Assembly (NCBI RefSeq): GCF_021513195.1
Contig: NZ_CP090974.1
Coordinates: 3,732,001 to 3,796,000, forward strand
Reading direction: 5' to 3'
From: Shewanella sp. OMA3-2
GTDB lineage: Bacteria; Pseudomonadota; Gammaproteobacteria; Enterobacterales; Shewanellaceae
DNA: 64,000 nt
Below are positions 1 to 8,737 of this stretch, one piece after another. Position 1 is the first letter of the stretch. Each line of letters starts with the position of its first letter. The position numbers and the translations under genes were made by a program. The notes under the pieces were generated by a model, which saw only the letters and a program-made list of their open reading frames with translations, was not told where the DNA came from and ran no database searches.

Positions 1-79
1 ACGGTTTCGCAATAAGCAAAGCACAGGGCACTAGACAAGCTAGCACCAGCCAAAGCTTTATTGCACTAAACTGTTTCAT
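1..79 (-). CDS. Partial exported or membrane protein (N-terminus only)
   Basis: Only the first 26 codons are in the window; the gene runs off the left edge. The peptide starts MKQFSAIKLW and continues as a hydrophobic stretch rich in Leu, Val, Ala and Cys, so it looks like a signal peptide or first membrane segment. An AAGGA Shine-Dalgarno sequence lies 8 nt before this ATG; an in-frame ATG 9 nt upstream is too close to it. The function cannot be told. Confidence 0.5.
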   Translation of the reverse strand, partial: MKQFSAIKLWLVLACLVPCALLIAKP

Positions 80-240
80 TTCATACATCCTTTTTTAAAC
101 ATTCACCAACATCCTTTGATGAGGCCATTTTCGATATCAGTCAAAATCACTATGCATTTTGTGCACTAACTATATATCACAACAGCCACTTTTTGAAACT
201 TATCTTTAACAACTCACTGTATGCTCAAGTAATATGATGA

Positions 241-543
241 TTAGCCTAACTCTTCATCGTCATGATCTTGAACGTCTGCTTCAGTTTCACTTGATTCTGC
301 AGCAATGGCATCAGCTAAGGTTTTTGCTTTTAAATGCTTAGCCGTTTTACGCTTATTACGATCAGCTTGTTTACTTAAAAAACCCTTTAATGCTTCTTCG
401 CCCCATGCTGTGGCTTCTGCTTCTGTTGCAAAACCATCATGACTTTTCGATACTATCGTTTTAGTCGAGGTCATACGGCGAGTGATTTCTGTTTTCCAGC
501 CATTGTCAGCTTGAAACACGCGAGACTCATACTTTTTACTCAT
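241..543 (-). CDS. DUF3622 family protein
   Basis: A 100-residue soluble protein. The N-terminal 60 residues match what I remember of DUF3622 from Vibrio and Shewanella: a start like KKYESRVFQ, then an ITRRMTS.KT.VSKS segment and a FATEAEA.AWG helix. The C-terminal part is basic (KQADRNKRK) and then very acidic (residues about 84-100). The biochemical role is unknown. It stands alone downstream of the RlhA-like gene on the same strand with an 86-nt gap. The family call rests on memory of the motif, not a search. Confidence 0.7.
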   Translation of the reverse strand: MSKKYESRVFQADNGWKTEITRRMTSTKTIVSKSHDGFATEAEATAWGEEALKGFLSKQADRNKRKTAKHLKAKTLADAIAAESSETEADVQDHDDEELG

Positions 544-629
544 TTATCTATATTTCCTAGTGAATTAACGCTTTAACAGGCATTTAGCCTAATTTATTAC
601 TGTACGAATAAGTGCTTATTAAGTGCAGT

Positions 630-2543
630 TTAACTTTTTACCATTTGATTTGAACCAACAATCATCATTTCGCATTTTTGGCAATCAAACACTAATTTCA
701 ATTTATCTTTACCAACATCTAAAAACATTGGGTCAGCTTTTATGCCTTCAACTTCTTTAGGGCATAAATTAAAGCTGTAACGTAAACAATGTTTTGTCAC
801 CATTAATGGCGCATCATGCAGTACTTTATTTTTCTCATAGGTGTCTTCCATTTGAATAACACCATGTTGTTCATAAAAACTACGGGCTTGCTCGTTAGCC
901 ACATTAGATAAAAAACTTAACGATTTCTGCGGAAAACGCGCCTCTTTATCATGTGTCCAGCGTTCAGGTCGTTTATAAGCTGCTACTCGTGCAAGCATTA
1001 AGGCATCAACCGCATCACGGCGAAGCTCGTTCACGGTTGAGGCTGGTAAAAACCAGGCTTGTGCGGTTAATAAATTCAGCTTATTAACAACAAAATCAGT
1101 ACTGCCTAACTTACCTAACTGCTTTTTAAGGTTAGCAGCCGATTTAGCTTGATCATTTGCCGCTTGCTTTTCACATTGTAAGCTGGCCGTAGCGCTAATG
1201 CCGTGAATATCTGTCATCGTTAGCGCAACACCATCTGCAGTATCATGCAATTGCATATCAACACTGATTTTGCGGGTAGCGGATTCTTTATTTAACATCG
1301 ATTCAAATTTATGATCGAAGTTTCTGAACATCATTACGCCAACTTTTAAATCTTTTGGCACCTCTGTTAGATATAAGGTATTGCCATCTGCACGGTTAAC
1401 GCGCGTACCGGCAAGCTTGTCATCCGACAAACGTTGGGTTTCATAATGCTCAACAAAAAAACACAGACCATCGCCGTTATTGAACACAATATCTTTGCCG
1501 CTTTCAGTCGTATCGAGTTTGATAAAATCTTTACCAACTTGGGTAATACGGCCCACTTTTTCACCAATAAATTTAGGTGAACTAAAGTGTTCAATCGCTT
1601 CGGTTCTTTGGGTGACAAAATAATCAGTTTTGCCACGGTTAAAGCTTTTATCAGGATCTGGGGTAAAATTAAACTCGCAGCGCCCATGAGAAATAGATTC
1701 AACATCACTGCGCTTAGCAATAATGGCATCTAATTGCTGACGATAATGGGCGGTGACGTTTTTAAGATAAGTAATATCTTTTAAACGGCCTTCAATTTTA
1801 AACGATGACACCCCAGCCTCAATTAATGCTTCAAGGTTGTCGGTTTGATTATTATCTTTTAATGACAATAAATGCTGGTTCTCCGCTAACACTTCACCTT
1901 CTCGAGTGGTCAAGTTACACGGCAAACGGCACATTTGTGAACACTCACCCTGGTTAGCGCTGCGATTAGAGTAAGCATGACTTAAGTTACATAACCCGCT
2001 GTAACTAACACATAAAGCACCATGAATAAAAAACTCTAGCTTCATTTTAGTGCTGTTAGCAATATCTCGAATTTGCGCAATATTAAGTTCGCGCGCCAGT
2101 ACCACTTGAGAGAAACCCACTTGCTCTAAAAAAACCGACTTTTCAGGGGTACGATTATCCATTTGCGTACTGGCATGTAACGCTATTGGCGGTAAGTTTA
2201 ATTGCAACACGCCCATATCTTGAATGATTAACGCATCAACGCCTGCTTCGTATAAATCCCAAATCATTTTCTCAGCTTTAGGTAACTCATCATCCATTAA
2301 AATAGTATTTAAGGCGACAAACACTTGGGCATGATAACGATGAGCGAACTCAGCTAAACGGGCAATATCTTCAACACTATTACCCGCATTATGACGGGCA
2401 CCAAAAGCAGGACCACCAATATAAACTGCATCAGCACCATGGCGAATAGCCTCAATACCATAATCGGCATTTTTAGCAGGCGCTAACAGTTCAAGCTGAC
2501 GCTTTTTGGCAGGTGCAGGTGTAAAAAATTCAACAGAGGCCAT
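630..2543 (-). CDS. rlhA: U32 family 23S rRNA hydroxylase, RlhA-like
   Basis: 637 residues, close to the length of E. coli RlhA (YdcP) and longer than TrhP (YegQ). RlhA is needed for the 5-hydroxycytidine at 23S rRNA position 2501. The LELLAPAKN start, the GADAVYIGGP.FGARHNA motif (about 36-53), a conserved Cys cluster (C178, C185, C201, C205, C209) and the C-terminal U32 domain with KHCLRYSFNLCP and a CxxC (DCQKCEM) all fit RlhA better than TrhP. The cysteines probably hold an iron-sulfur centre, as proposed for the family. It is a single gene, with a terminator of the upstream gene just before it. Confidence 0.88.
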   Translation of the reverse strand: MASVEFFTPAPAKKRQLELLAPAKNADYGIEAIRHGADAVYIGGPAFGARHNAGNSVEDIARLAEFAHRYHAQVFVALNTILMDDELPKAEKMIWDLYEAGVDALIIQDMGVLQLNLPPIALHASTQMDNRTPEKSVFLEQVGFSQVVLARELNIAQIRDIANSTKMKLEFFIHGALCVSYSGLCNLSHAYSNRSANQGECSQMCRLPCNLTTREGEVLAENQHLLSLKDNNQTDNLEALIEAGVSSFKIEGRLKDITYLKNVTAHYRQQLDAIIAKRSDVESISHGRCEFNFTPDPDKSFNRGKTDYFVTQRTEAIEHFSSPKFIGEKVGRITQVGKDFIKLDTTESGKDIVFNNGDGLCFFVEHYETQRLSDDKLAGTRVNRADGNTLYLTEVPKDLKVGVMMFRNFDHKFESMLNKESATRKISVDMQLHDTADGVALTMTDIHGISATASLQCEKQAANDQAKSAANLKKQLGKLGSTDFVVNKLNLLTAQAWFLPASTVNELRRDAVDALMLARVAAYKRPERWTHDKEARFPQKSLSFLSNVANEQARSFYEQHGVIQMEDTYEKNKVLHDAPLMVTKHCLRYSFNLCPKEVEGIKADPMFLDVGKDKLKLVFDCQKCEMMIVGSNQMVKS

Positions 2544-2584
2544 ATGGTTATATCAATTCTTGTAATTAAGCAAAAACGGTTGGA

Positions 2585-2618
2585 TAAAAAAGTGCGCCAA
2601 CAAAATTGTTGGCGCACT
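2585..2618 (-). terminator. Intrinsic terminator of the phosphoribosyltransferase gene
   Basis: A perfect 13-bp stem (AGTGCGCCAACAA and its complement, 2-nt loop) is followed on the minus strand by a T6 run. It lies between the end of the 2664-3230 gene and the start of the RlhA-like gene. Confidence 0.85.
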
Positions 2619-2663
2619 CATATATTTTGTTATTCTAGCAAATTTGTTGTAAAAATACCCAGA

Positions 2664-3230
2664 TTAGATAAATAAATCTTGGATGTTTTTCAAATCAGCT
2701 TTGCCGTTGGCAATTTCGTCTGGACTAAGACCTTTGACTTCATGTGGAAACACTAACCACTCGTCAGACTCATGGATAAAATAGTCTGGTTTTAAGGACA
2801 CTTTGGTGTTGTTTGGCTTGTAATAAGGACAGGCGATACGGATATCAGCTGGAATATTTAATCGCATAAACTTCTGCAACTTACCGATTAGTGCATCGAT
2901 ACTACGGCCAGAATCAAATACATCATCAACAATTAATAAGCCATCTGTGGCGTTGGCATTTTCAATAATATAATGCAAGCCATGCACTTTAATGTTCTTA
3001 TCTTGCTTGTCGGTTCCTATACCATAATAAGATGAGGTACGAACGGCAATATGGTCTGTTTCCACTTTTTTGAAATCAAAATATTCTTGCACCGCAATCC
3101 CTATAGGTGCACCACCTCGCCATATACCGACAATAAATTGTGGTCTAAAGCCAGATTGATATACCTGTGCTGCTAAACGGAATGAATCTTCAAGTAATTG
3201 TTGTGCGCTTATAAAGTGTTTGTCGGTCAT
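2664..3230 (-). CDS. Purine-type phosphoribosyltransferase
   Basis: 188 residues with the type I phosphoribosyltransferase fold. The PRPP loop is LLIVDDVFDSGRS at residues 98-110, and an early IVGIWRGGAP turn (about 33-42) matches the PPi-binding loop. The likely reaction is transfer of ribose-5-phosphate from PRPP to a purine base. It differs clearly from the standard Hpt found at 41652-42179 in this window, so it may prefer xanthine or guanine, but the substrate cannot be read from the sequence. It is monocistronic and ends in a strong terminator. Confidence 0.8.
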   Translation of the reverse strand: MTDKHFISAQQLLEDSFRLAAQVYQSGFRPQFIVGIWRGGAPIGIAVQEYFDFKKVETDHIAVRTSSYYGIGTDKQDKNIKVHGLHYIIENANATDGLLIVDDVFDSGRSIDALIGKLQKFMRLNIPADIRIACPYYKPNNTKVSLKPDYFIHESDEWLVFPHEVKGLSPDEIANGKADLKNIQDLFI

Positions 3231-3395
3231 TGGTGTTTGCCCCCATTTTTATTGCGAAGAATTTTATACCAAAACCAGTCACTTTGCCTGCATTGTTAAC
3301 ATTTATTAGATAATGAACACGCTATAAAGCAGATAAAAATCTACTTTTCCTTACATCATCACTATGGCATAGTATTTTTTATCACCACTTTCAGG

Positions 3396-4070
3396 ATGAA
3401 GACGATTATTATGTTATTCGAGAAACGTTCAACAGAGCCTAGCTTAGAGGCGCCATCGTCATCGATGACTGCTGAAAAAGGTGATAACCCGCTTATTTGG
3501 CCACTGTTAAGTGTGTTGCAGTCCTCAAATCACAGCTGGAAAGTGCATCATTTAGCCAGTGAATTACAAAATAAAGGCCTAATGCACGGTTTAGATCCAG
3601 TACCAGAAAAAGATCTGTTTAAACGTAATTTTCTATTAATGAATGCCTTGTATGAGTTACAAGATATTTTGCTGCCCAAACAATGGTTACAAGTAAAGGC
3701 TATGGACATTCAGTTGTTTAGAATTGTTCCAGGTAATGCAGACTTATTACACCGCCAAGACGCTGCGCTACGGGATTATTATTTAGACTGGAAAAATTAC
3801 GATACTAGCATCAATGTTGTCCGTGAAATGTTGGAGTCATTCTGGAACTGCTACCAAGAATATATTGGTGTAAACATACAATTAATGAATAAAGGCCATG
3901 CCTTAAAAGTATTCGAGTTAGATGATAGTGCATCAAACAAAGACATTAGAAGACAGTGGAAAAAGCTCGCGTTAAAATGGCATCCAGATCGAGACCAAGG
4001 CAATGCCGAACGTTTTAAAGAAGTTTGTGAAGCATGGCAAACATTGCGTGAAAAAAGCCTAGTGGCCTGA
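3396..4070 (+). CDS. DnaJ-related protein with C-terminal J domain
   Basis: 224 residues. The C-terminal 60 residues form a J domain with the HPD tripeptide at about 196-198 (ALKWHPDRD), which would stimulate a DnaK-type ATPase. The N-terminal 150 residues match the 'DNAJ related, N-terminal' region of gammaproteobacterial proteins (NPLIWPLLSVLQ, then a helical LLPKQWLQVK part). No zinc-finger or Gly/Phe domain is present, so it is not the general DnaJ. The start is uncertain: ATG at 3396 has its AGG too close, and ATG at 3411 has it too far. Confidence 0.8.
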   Translation: MKTIIMLFEKRSTEPSLEAPSSSMTAEKGDNPLIWPLLSVLQSSNHSWKVHHLASELQNKGLMHGLDPVPEKDLFKRNFLLMNALYELQDILLPKQWLQVKAMDIQLFRIVPGNADLLHRQDAALRDYYLDWKNYDTSINVVREMLESFWNCYQEYIGVNIQLMNKGHALKVFELDDSASNKDIRRQWKKLALKWHPDRDQGNAERFKEVCEAWQTLREKSLVA

Positions 4071-4215
4071 TGCATTAATAGGCATATAGGTCGCACTAAA
4101 AGGCAGTATTTGTCATAAACCACCGCTAGATCACATAAACTTTACGGTCTAGTTTGCCAAAATATGTCATCATTAGCAGATTAAATTCTATTAAGAACAT
4201 ACTTTTGAGGTACTC

Positions 4216-4896
4216 ATGTTTAAACATTTCGCATTAGCCACCAGCTTAATGACCATGCTCATTATTTCTTTAATTTTTACCCCTTTTAACAGTTTCGCCG
4301 CCCCATTTATTGAAGGTAAACATTACACGCAAATTTCCAATAACATGGTGCCAAGCCAACCCAAAGTGACCGAGTTTTTCTCTTTTTATTGTCATAACTG
4401 CTTCAATATGGAAACCAAGTATTTACCAGAGATTAAAGCGGGTTTAGATAAACAAGTGACATTTGACACCAAGCATGTTGATTTTATGAACAGTGATTTA
4501 GGTACTGAGGTTATGCGCTCATTAGCCGTGATCCACAGCCAAAATAATCAACAAGCGTTAAAGGTGGCGATGTTCGGTGCCATTCAAGGTAACGAAAATG
4601 ATGGCGGTCATGATCACAGTGCTCACGGTGATAAGCACGAGTCACAGGTTAATAGCCGAGATGACATTAAAAAAGTGTTCGCCCAGTTTGGTATTGATGC
4701 CGCTAAATATGATGAACTAGCTGACAGTACTGATACCGACAAGAAGTTAAGTCTATGGCGCCAACAGCAGGTGGTATACCGAGTTCAAAGCGTACCGACT
4801 TTTATCGTCAATGATAAATATGCCATTAATATGGACGAAATGCGCAGCCTTGATGACATAATCAATGTGATGAACTACTTAGCATTACAGAAATAA
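4216..4896 (+). CDS. DsbA-family periplasmic thiol oxidase with His-rich loop
   Basis: 226 residues with a signal peptide cleaved near residue 29 (NSFA-AP). The thioredoxin-like active site is C59-H-N-C62 (FYCHNCF), and the cis-proline loop is SVPTF near residue 195. This fits the DsbA family, which oxidises cysteine pairs in secreted proteins. E. coli DsbA has CPHC, so this is a variant active site. An insertion in the helical domain (about residues 128-145) is rich in His, Asp and Gly (GGHDHSAHGDKHE), unusual for DsbA and possibly metal binding. SD GAGG precedes the ATG. A terminator follows. Confidence 0.85.
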   Translation: MFKHFALATSLMTMLIISLIFTPFNSFAAPFIEGKHYTQISNNMVPSQPKVTEFFSFYCHNCFNMETKYLPEIKAGLDKQVTFDTKHVDFMNSDLGTEVMRSLAVIHSQNNQQALKVAMFGAIQGNENDGGHDHSAHGDKHESQVNSRDDIKKVFAQFGIDAAKYDELADSTDTDKKLSLWRQQQVVYRVQSVPTFIVNDKYAINMDEMRSLDDIINVMNYLALQK

Positions 4897-4927
4897 CTAA
4901 ATTGTTCAGCTAATTTAGCTTACACAC

Positions 4928-4966
4928 AAAAAAAACCGATATGGCACTGCCAATATCGGTTTTTTT
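4928..4966. terminator. Bidirectional intrinsic terminator
   Basis: The stem ACCGATAT-GGCA / TGCC-A-ATATCGGT is flanked by A8 on the left and T7 on the right, so it can end transcription from both the DsbA-like gene and the convergent lipoprotein gene. Confidence 0.85.
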
Positions 4967-5029
4967 ATTGTTAACCGTATATGTTAACCGTAAATCGATT
5001 GCAAGCCGACTTAATGTAACATCACAGTT

Positions 5030-5641
5030 TTAGAAGTTATTAGACCTTTCTTCAATATGCATTTGTTCAACTAATGCTTTATCCTCAGCCCTTTGCTCAA
5101 CTAATCCGGAACCATTACGTTGCTGATATTTGCCTTCAGCTTGCTTCATACGGCTACTACCGCTGTTAATCAAACTTTGGCCTTGTTCAATGGCACTTTC
5201 GCCTTCAGCTAGTTTGGTATTACCATCCTCGACCAATTCTTTACCATCAGCAAATTTGTCATCGGCGTCCTCCCAAAGCTCGGCAATATCTTCCAACTTA
5301 TTCAATAATTCGATAGCGCGTTTACCCGTTGGGGCAGCATTTAATGTGCTAGTAAAACTTTGAAAAGCTTGTTTTTGCTTTTGCCCTTCAATTCTTGCCT
5401 CGGCGATCAGCTTTTCGCCCTCGCGGATCTCTGCGGTACCTTTTTGCACCAGCTTACGGCCATCTTGTAATTGCTCTTTACCATTTCTAACATCCTTATC
5501 GCCCTGCTCCCACTGTTGAGATAAATCAAGGTTATGTGCACCTTCAGACTTAACTTTAGAGGCAAAATTATTTTGAGTCGCTGTACAACCACTCATACCA
5601 ATAACGCCTAAAACCAGTAAACAACATAGAATAGGTTTCAT
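5030..5641 (-). CDS. Lipoprotein with glycine heptad repeats
   Basis: 203 residues. The lipobox is MSGC19, so it should be lipidated and anchored in a membrane. Two blocks show an exact 7-residue period with Gly in the same place: G47, G54, G61, G68, G75 and again G133, G140, G147, G154, G161, each with a hydrophobic residue four places later (GKEQLQD, GRKLVQK, GESAIEQ). The protein is otherwise charged and should be a long helix or coiled coil. Similar glycine heptads occur in the extracytoplasmic part of YhgE/Pip-type proteins. No function is recognised. It is monocistronic and convergent with the DsbA-like gene. Confidence 0.75.
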   Translation of the reverse strand: MKPILCCLLVLGVIGMSGCTATQNNFASKVKSEGAHNLDLSQQWEQGDKDVRNGKEQLQDGRKLVQKGTAEIREGEKLIAEARIEGQKQKQAFQSFTSTLNAAPTGKRAIELLNKLEDIAELWEDADDKFADGKELVEDGNTKLAEGESAIEQGQSLINSGSSRMKQAEGKYQQRNGSGLVEQRAEDKALVEQMHIEERSNNF

Positions 5642-5810
5642 ATATAATTCTCAATAAAATGAAGTAGAGATAAATTGCCGCAATTAGACAATTGAGCGAA
5701 GCAAATAGCAAGTGGCAGCAATGTTAAATCGTGTTAATACTGTAAATAATTTAGATCGAGATAATCGCTAGGAGATCGAGTCTTAAAATGTCTGGCTTAT
5801 AAAAACATGC

Positions 5811-6326
5811 CTAATCAAAAAAATCCTTAATATGCAGTAACCCTAATAGCAGATGAATAATCATAAAACCGATAAAGCATTGAGCAAATATTTGATGATA
5901 GCTGCGCCATGTTAGGGCATCACCTAAGTCAACAAAGTACCAAATCACGCCAGTTACAGCCACCAGCAAAAGTAAGATGATGCCTATTCCTTCCACAATA
6001 CTCAGCAGTCCCTTACCCCCTGACATAGGTGTTCTACCTTTAACAATACCCACTAAATCGATTTTAAGTGGGTTAAAGTCCAGCAGTAACCAGGGAAAGA
6101 ACTGTCGCCATTGACCTTTAAAACAGATTTTTATGGCAAACAATAACGCTAAACATGCGGTAATAAGGCCGCCATATACATGAAATAGGCTCCAAAAACC
6201 GGCATTTTCACTTAATTGCCGTCCCATTAACACCCAAGGACTCGTGCACACTAATATGACCGACATAACGAGTACCAACGCATGTAACTTAGCAGCAATT
6301 TTTTGCCATATCAGCTTTAGTGTCAT
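5811..6326 (-). CDS. Cytochrome b561-like membrane protein
   Basis: About 171 residues from ATG 6326, with four hydrophobic segments. Histidines suited to haem b binding lie in or near them: H15 (KLHALVL), FHVYGG, SYHQIF and the IIHLLLGLLH tail. The ATG begins 4 nt after the hemG stop and has GAGG 9 nt upstream, so it should be translated with hemG; an upstream TTG gives a longer frame but no good ribosome site. The pairing suggests an electron-transfer partner that links HemG to the quinone pool, but this is inference. Confidence 0.75.
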   Translation of the reverse strand: MTLKLIWQKIAAKLHALVLVMSVILVCTSPWVLMGRQLSENAGFWSLFHVYGGLITACLALLFAIKICFKGQWRQFFPWLLLDFNPLKIDLVGIVKGRTPMSGGKGLLSIVEGIGIILLLLVAVTGVIWYFVDLGDALTWRSYHQIFAQCFIGFMIIHLLLGLLHIKDFFD

Positions 6327-6330
6327 TGCT

Positions 6331-6861
6331 TTAGGCCTCAATCATTTTAGCGATAAAGTCATCCACCTTTTGCCAATCTGTGTATTCAACCTTGGTATTA
6401 AGGTCGGTTGGGCCTTTGGTTATCCACATAATAAATCGAATAATGTGGCGATCCATTACGCCATAACCTTGGTAATCTAAATTACCAGCAAAGGTTTGCA
6501 ACAAAGCGGGTTGCCATAAAATTTTTTGTAAAAAGGCCTGCATATAGGCATTGGTTTCTGGAGTGTTTTTATTCGGTTTACGAGCCACTAAACTAACCGA
6601 AAAAAAACCGCTAGGCTTAGTTTCTAATTCGACCTGATGCTGCTGAATAAACTCATATAACGCGGGTCGATGCTTACCGTGTCGAATGCTTGCACCAATA
6701 TAAATGCTATCAAATCCAGATAAATCATCTACATCGTCCAAAGCAGCTAAGGTCACATAGTGTTCAGCTTGATCTGCTTGATGTACTTTTTGTTTAATGT
6801 ACTCGCATATTTTGCGGGTTTGTCCATGTACGCTAGAGTAAATAAGCAGAATTTGAGTCAT
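6331..6861 (-). CDS. hemG: Menaquinone-dependent protoporphyrinogen IX oxidase, flavodoxin type
   Basis: 176 residues from ATG 6861 (a second in-frame ATG lies 21 nt upstream). The flavodoxin P-loop for FMN is near the N-terminus (YSSVHGQTRKI), followed by GASIRHGKH and SVSLVARKPNKNTPETN, all typical of HemG. It oxidises protoporphyrinogen IX to protoporphyrin IX in haem synthesis and passes electrons to the quinone pool. The C-terminal DRHIIRFIMWITKGPTD stretch is the conserved HemG tail. It is the first gene of a two-gene unit with the cytochrome b561-like gene. Confidence 0.9.
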   Translation of the reverse strand: MTQILLIYSSVHGQTRKICEYIKQKVHQADQAEHYVTLAALDDVDDLSGFDSIYIGASIRHGKHRPALYEFIQQHQVELETKPSGFFSVSLVARKPNKNTPETNAYMQAFLQKILWQPALLQTFAGNLDYQGYGVMDRHIIRFIMWITKGPTDLNTKVEYTDWQKVDDFIAKMIEA

Positions 6862-6958
6862 ATTGCCGCCTAAACAAATCATTAATTCGCTTATTTTACG
6901 TTATATAGCAAGCTGAGACCTTGAAACAGATCACGGCTTTAATATCAAAATTCGCCAA

Positions 6959-6985
6959 TAAAAAAGCAAGGACAAGCCTTGCTTC
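6959..6985 (-). terminator. Terminator of the porin-imelysin-dihaem operon
   Basis: The stem AGCAAGG / CCTTGCT is followed on the minus strand by T6, just after the end of the di-haem gene. Confidence 0.8.
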
Positions 6986-7031
6986 TTAATACCAAAATGT
7001 AAAATCAGTTATTACCCCGAGCTGAGGTTTA

Positions 7032-8669
7032 TTATAACGACATTAAAAATGCCACTACCTGATCACGCTCATTTTGAGTTAGCGCCATAAACCCTTGCTG
7101 GCTTTTTTTAGCTTCGCCGCCATGCCATAAAATAGCTTCTTCTAATGTTGCCGCTCGGCCATCATGTAAAAATCCGGCTTGTGGATTAACCGTTTGAGTT
7201 AGGCCTATGCCCCATAAAGGACGTGTACGCCATTCATTACCGCTAGCTAAAAAATCTGGACGACCATCAGCGAGCCCTTCGCCCATGTCATGTAATAGCA
7301 TGTCACTGAACGGATATATTGTTTGACCTTTTAAGCTGTCGCTCATAGGTTCACCGCCAATATCGCCTGCGGTTTTGGTGGTAAATGTAGGGGTATGACA
7401 ACCAGTACAATTCAGCTGTTCAAACAAACGTGCTCCTTGACGAACATTGCTGTTACCTATATTGCGTCTGGCTGGCACCGCTAGGGTTTCTGCATAAAAA
7501 GTGACGGAATCACTGAACGCCGCATCGGCTTCTGGCTCACCATTTTCGTCACTGCCCGTATCAACAAAACCAGTACGGGTTAAATAGTCATCATGTAAAC
7601 TGGTGCCTGCGATACTTTCGTCGGGAAATAGTGGGTTAGTAACACCAATATCGCCCCGTAGTGCGCCAAGTGATTGCACGCGTACACTTGGGGTGTTGGC
7701 TTTCCAGCCAAAACGGCCTAGCGATACTGGAGGTGCGACACCATCTCGGGCTTTTACTGCATCAAATACCCAGTTAGCACGGCCAGATACCCCGTCGCCA
7801 TCTGCATCATTGACATCAACATTGGCTAGAATATCCGCTTCTGGTATGGCTTCTAATAAGCCTAAGCCAAATACTGGCATACCATTTCGCCATCCCATTA
7901 ATACGTCATCTTGCAATAAATTAGAGGTAACATTAGCGCTTTGTTTGGTTTCACCCGGTGCATCGTAAGGGTTTTCAACATCAAACAAAGGCTTTTTAAG
8001 GGTAACGGTTTTACCATCAGCATAGGTTATTTCGCTGCGCTGATAAGACAAATATACGTCAGCTTGGCCAACAAAAGCATTTTGCTGCCAATCAGGACGG
8101 GCTTTCAGTACACCACGATGAAATAGCTGGTCGCCAAAATCGGGTACCGTTACTGGGGCACAATAATTATTCTGCGCTGTACCTTCAGTGCACACCTCAT
8201 CAGGTGCCTTACTAATGCGTAAAAATATCCCCGCGGCTGAGCCTAACTTAACGCGGGTTTCATTGGCGGCTAAAAATGGCGTTGAGTTACGGCCATCGCG
8301 TTGATGGCAAGAGTTACAATCGGCATTATTAAATACTGGGCCTAGGCCATCTAACTCAGGATGTTCGCTATTAGGCGCTGTGGTAAAAGAGGTTTCAAAA
8401 TTAACATCGCCCTCTAAATGTAATGCCAGTTCGGCGGCAGTTAAATTTGGCGCGGGGGTAGAAAAACCATGACCAGAATTACTGGCATCAAAGGTAGTGG
8501 TATCGCCACCTGAGGCAATTATATCGGTATAACTTGGGTAAGTAATGACTGGCGGCTCAGGTATTGTTTCAGTGGCAGTTTCTTCACCACTTCCACCACA
8601 GCCGACTAAAATAGTTGCTGTCATCATTACTGATATTAACCCATAAAGCTTAAGTGTTATTTTCATCAT
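7032..8669 (-). CDS. Di-haem oxidoreductase (DUF1111 / peroxidase-like) lipoprotein
   Basis: About 545 residues from ATG 8669; the frame also opens at a GTG 9 nt earlier. The lipobox is LVGC (C24). Two CxxCH c-type haem sites are visible: C118-NS-C121-H122 (NADCNSCHQRDGR) and CTGCH near residue 422. The spacing and the FHDGRAATLEEAILWHGGEA motif near the C-terminus fit the di-haem oxidoreductase / putative peroxidase family (PF06537). It should sit in the periplasm on a lipid anchor and pass or accept electrons. It is the last gene of the imelysin operon, a recurrent pairing in iron-regulated loci. Confidence 0.85.
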   Translation of the reverse strand: MMKITLKLYGLISVMMTATILVGCGGSGEETATETIPEPPVITYPSYTDIIASGGDTTTFDASNSGHGFSTPAPNLTAAELALHLEGDVNFETSFTTAPNSEHPELDGLGPVFNNADCNSCHQRDGRNSTPFLAANETRVKLGSAAGIFLRISKAPDEVCTEGTAQNNYCAPVTVPDFGDQLFHRGVLKARPDWQQNAFVGQADVYLSYQRSEITYADGKTVTLKKPLFDVENPYDAPGETKQSANVTSNLLQDDVLMGWRNGMPVFGLGLLEAIPEADILANVDVNDADGDGVSGRANWVFDAVKARDGVAPPVSLGRFGWKANTPSVRVQSLGALRGDIGVTNPLFPDESIAGTSLHDDYLTRTGFVDTGSDENGEPEADAAFSDSVTFYAETLAVPARRNIGNSNVRQGARLFEQLNCTGCHTPTFTTKTAGDIGGEPMSDSLKGQTIYPFSDMLLHDMGEGLADGRPDFLASGNEWRTRPLWGIGLTQTVNPQAGFLHDGRAATLEEAILWHGGEAKKSQQGFMALTQNERDQVVAFLMSL

Positions 8670-8695
8670 TGTGTTCACACATTTTTATTGTTTTT

Positions 8696-8723
8696 ACACC
8701 TAGCCTCAATTGAAGCTAGGTGT
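8696..8723 (-). other. Intercistronic hairpin between imelysin and di-haem genes
   Basis: A perfect 9-bp stem (ACACCTAGC / GCTAGGTGT) lies in the gap. In the direction of transcription it is followed by A-rich sequence, so it is not a terminator; it may act as an mRNA processing or stability element. Confidence 0.45.
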
Positions 8724-8737
8724 AATTAGACGACACG

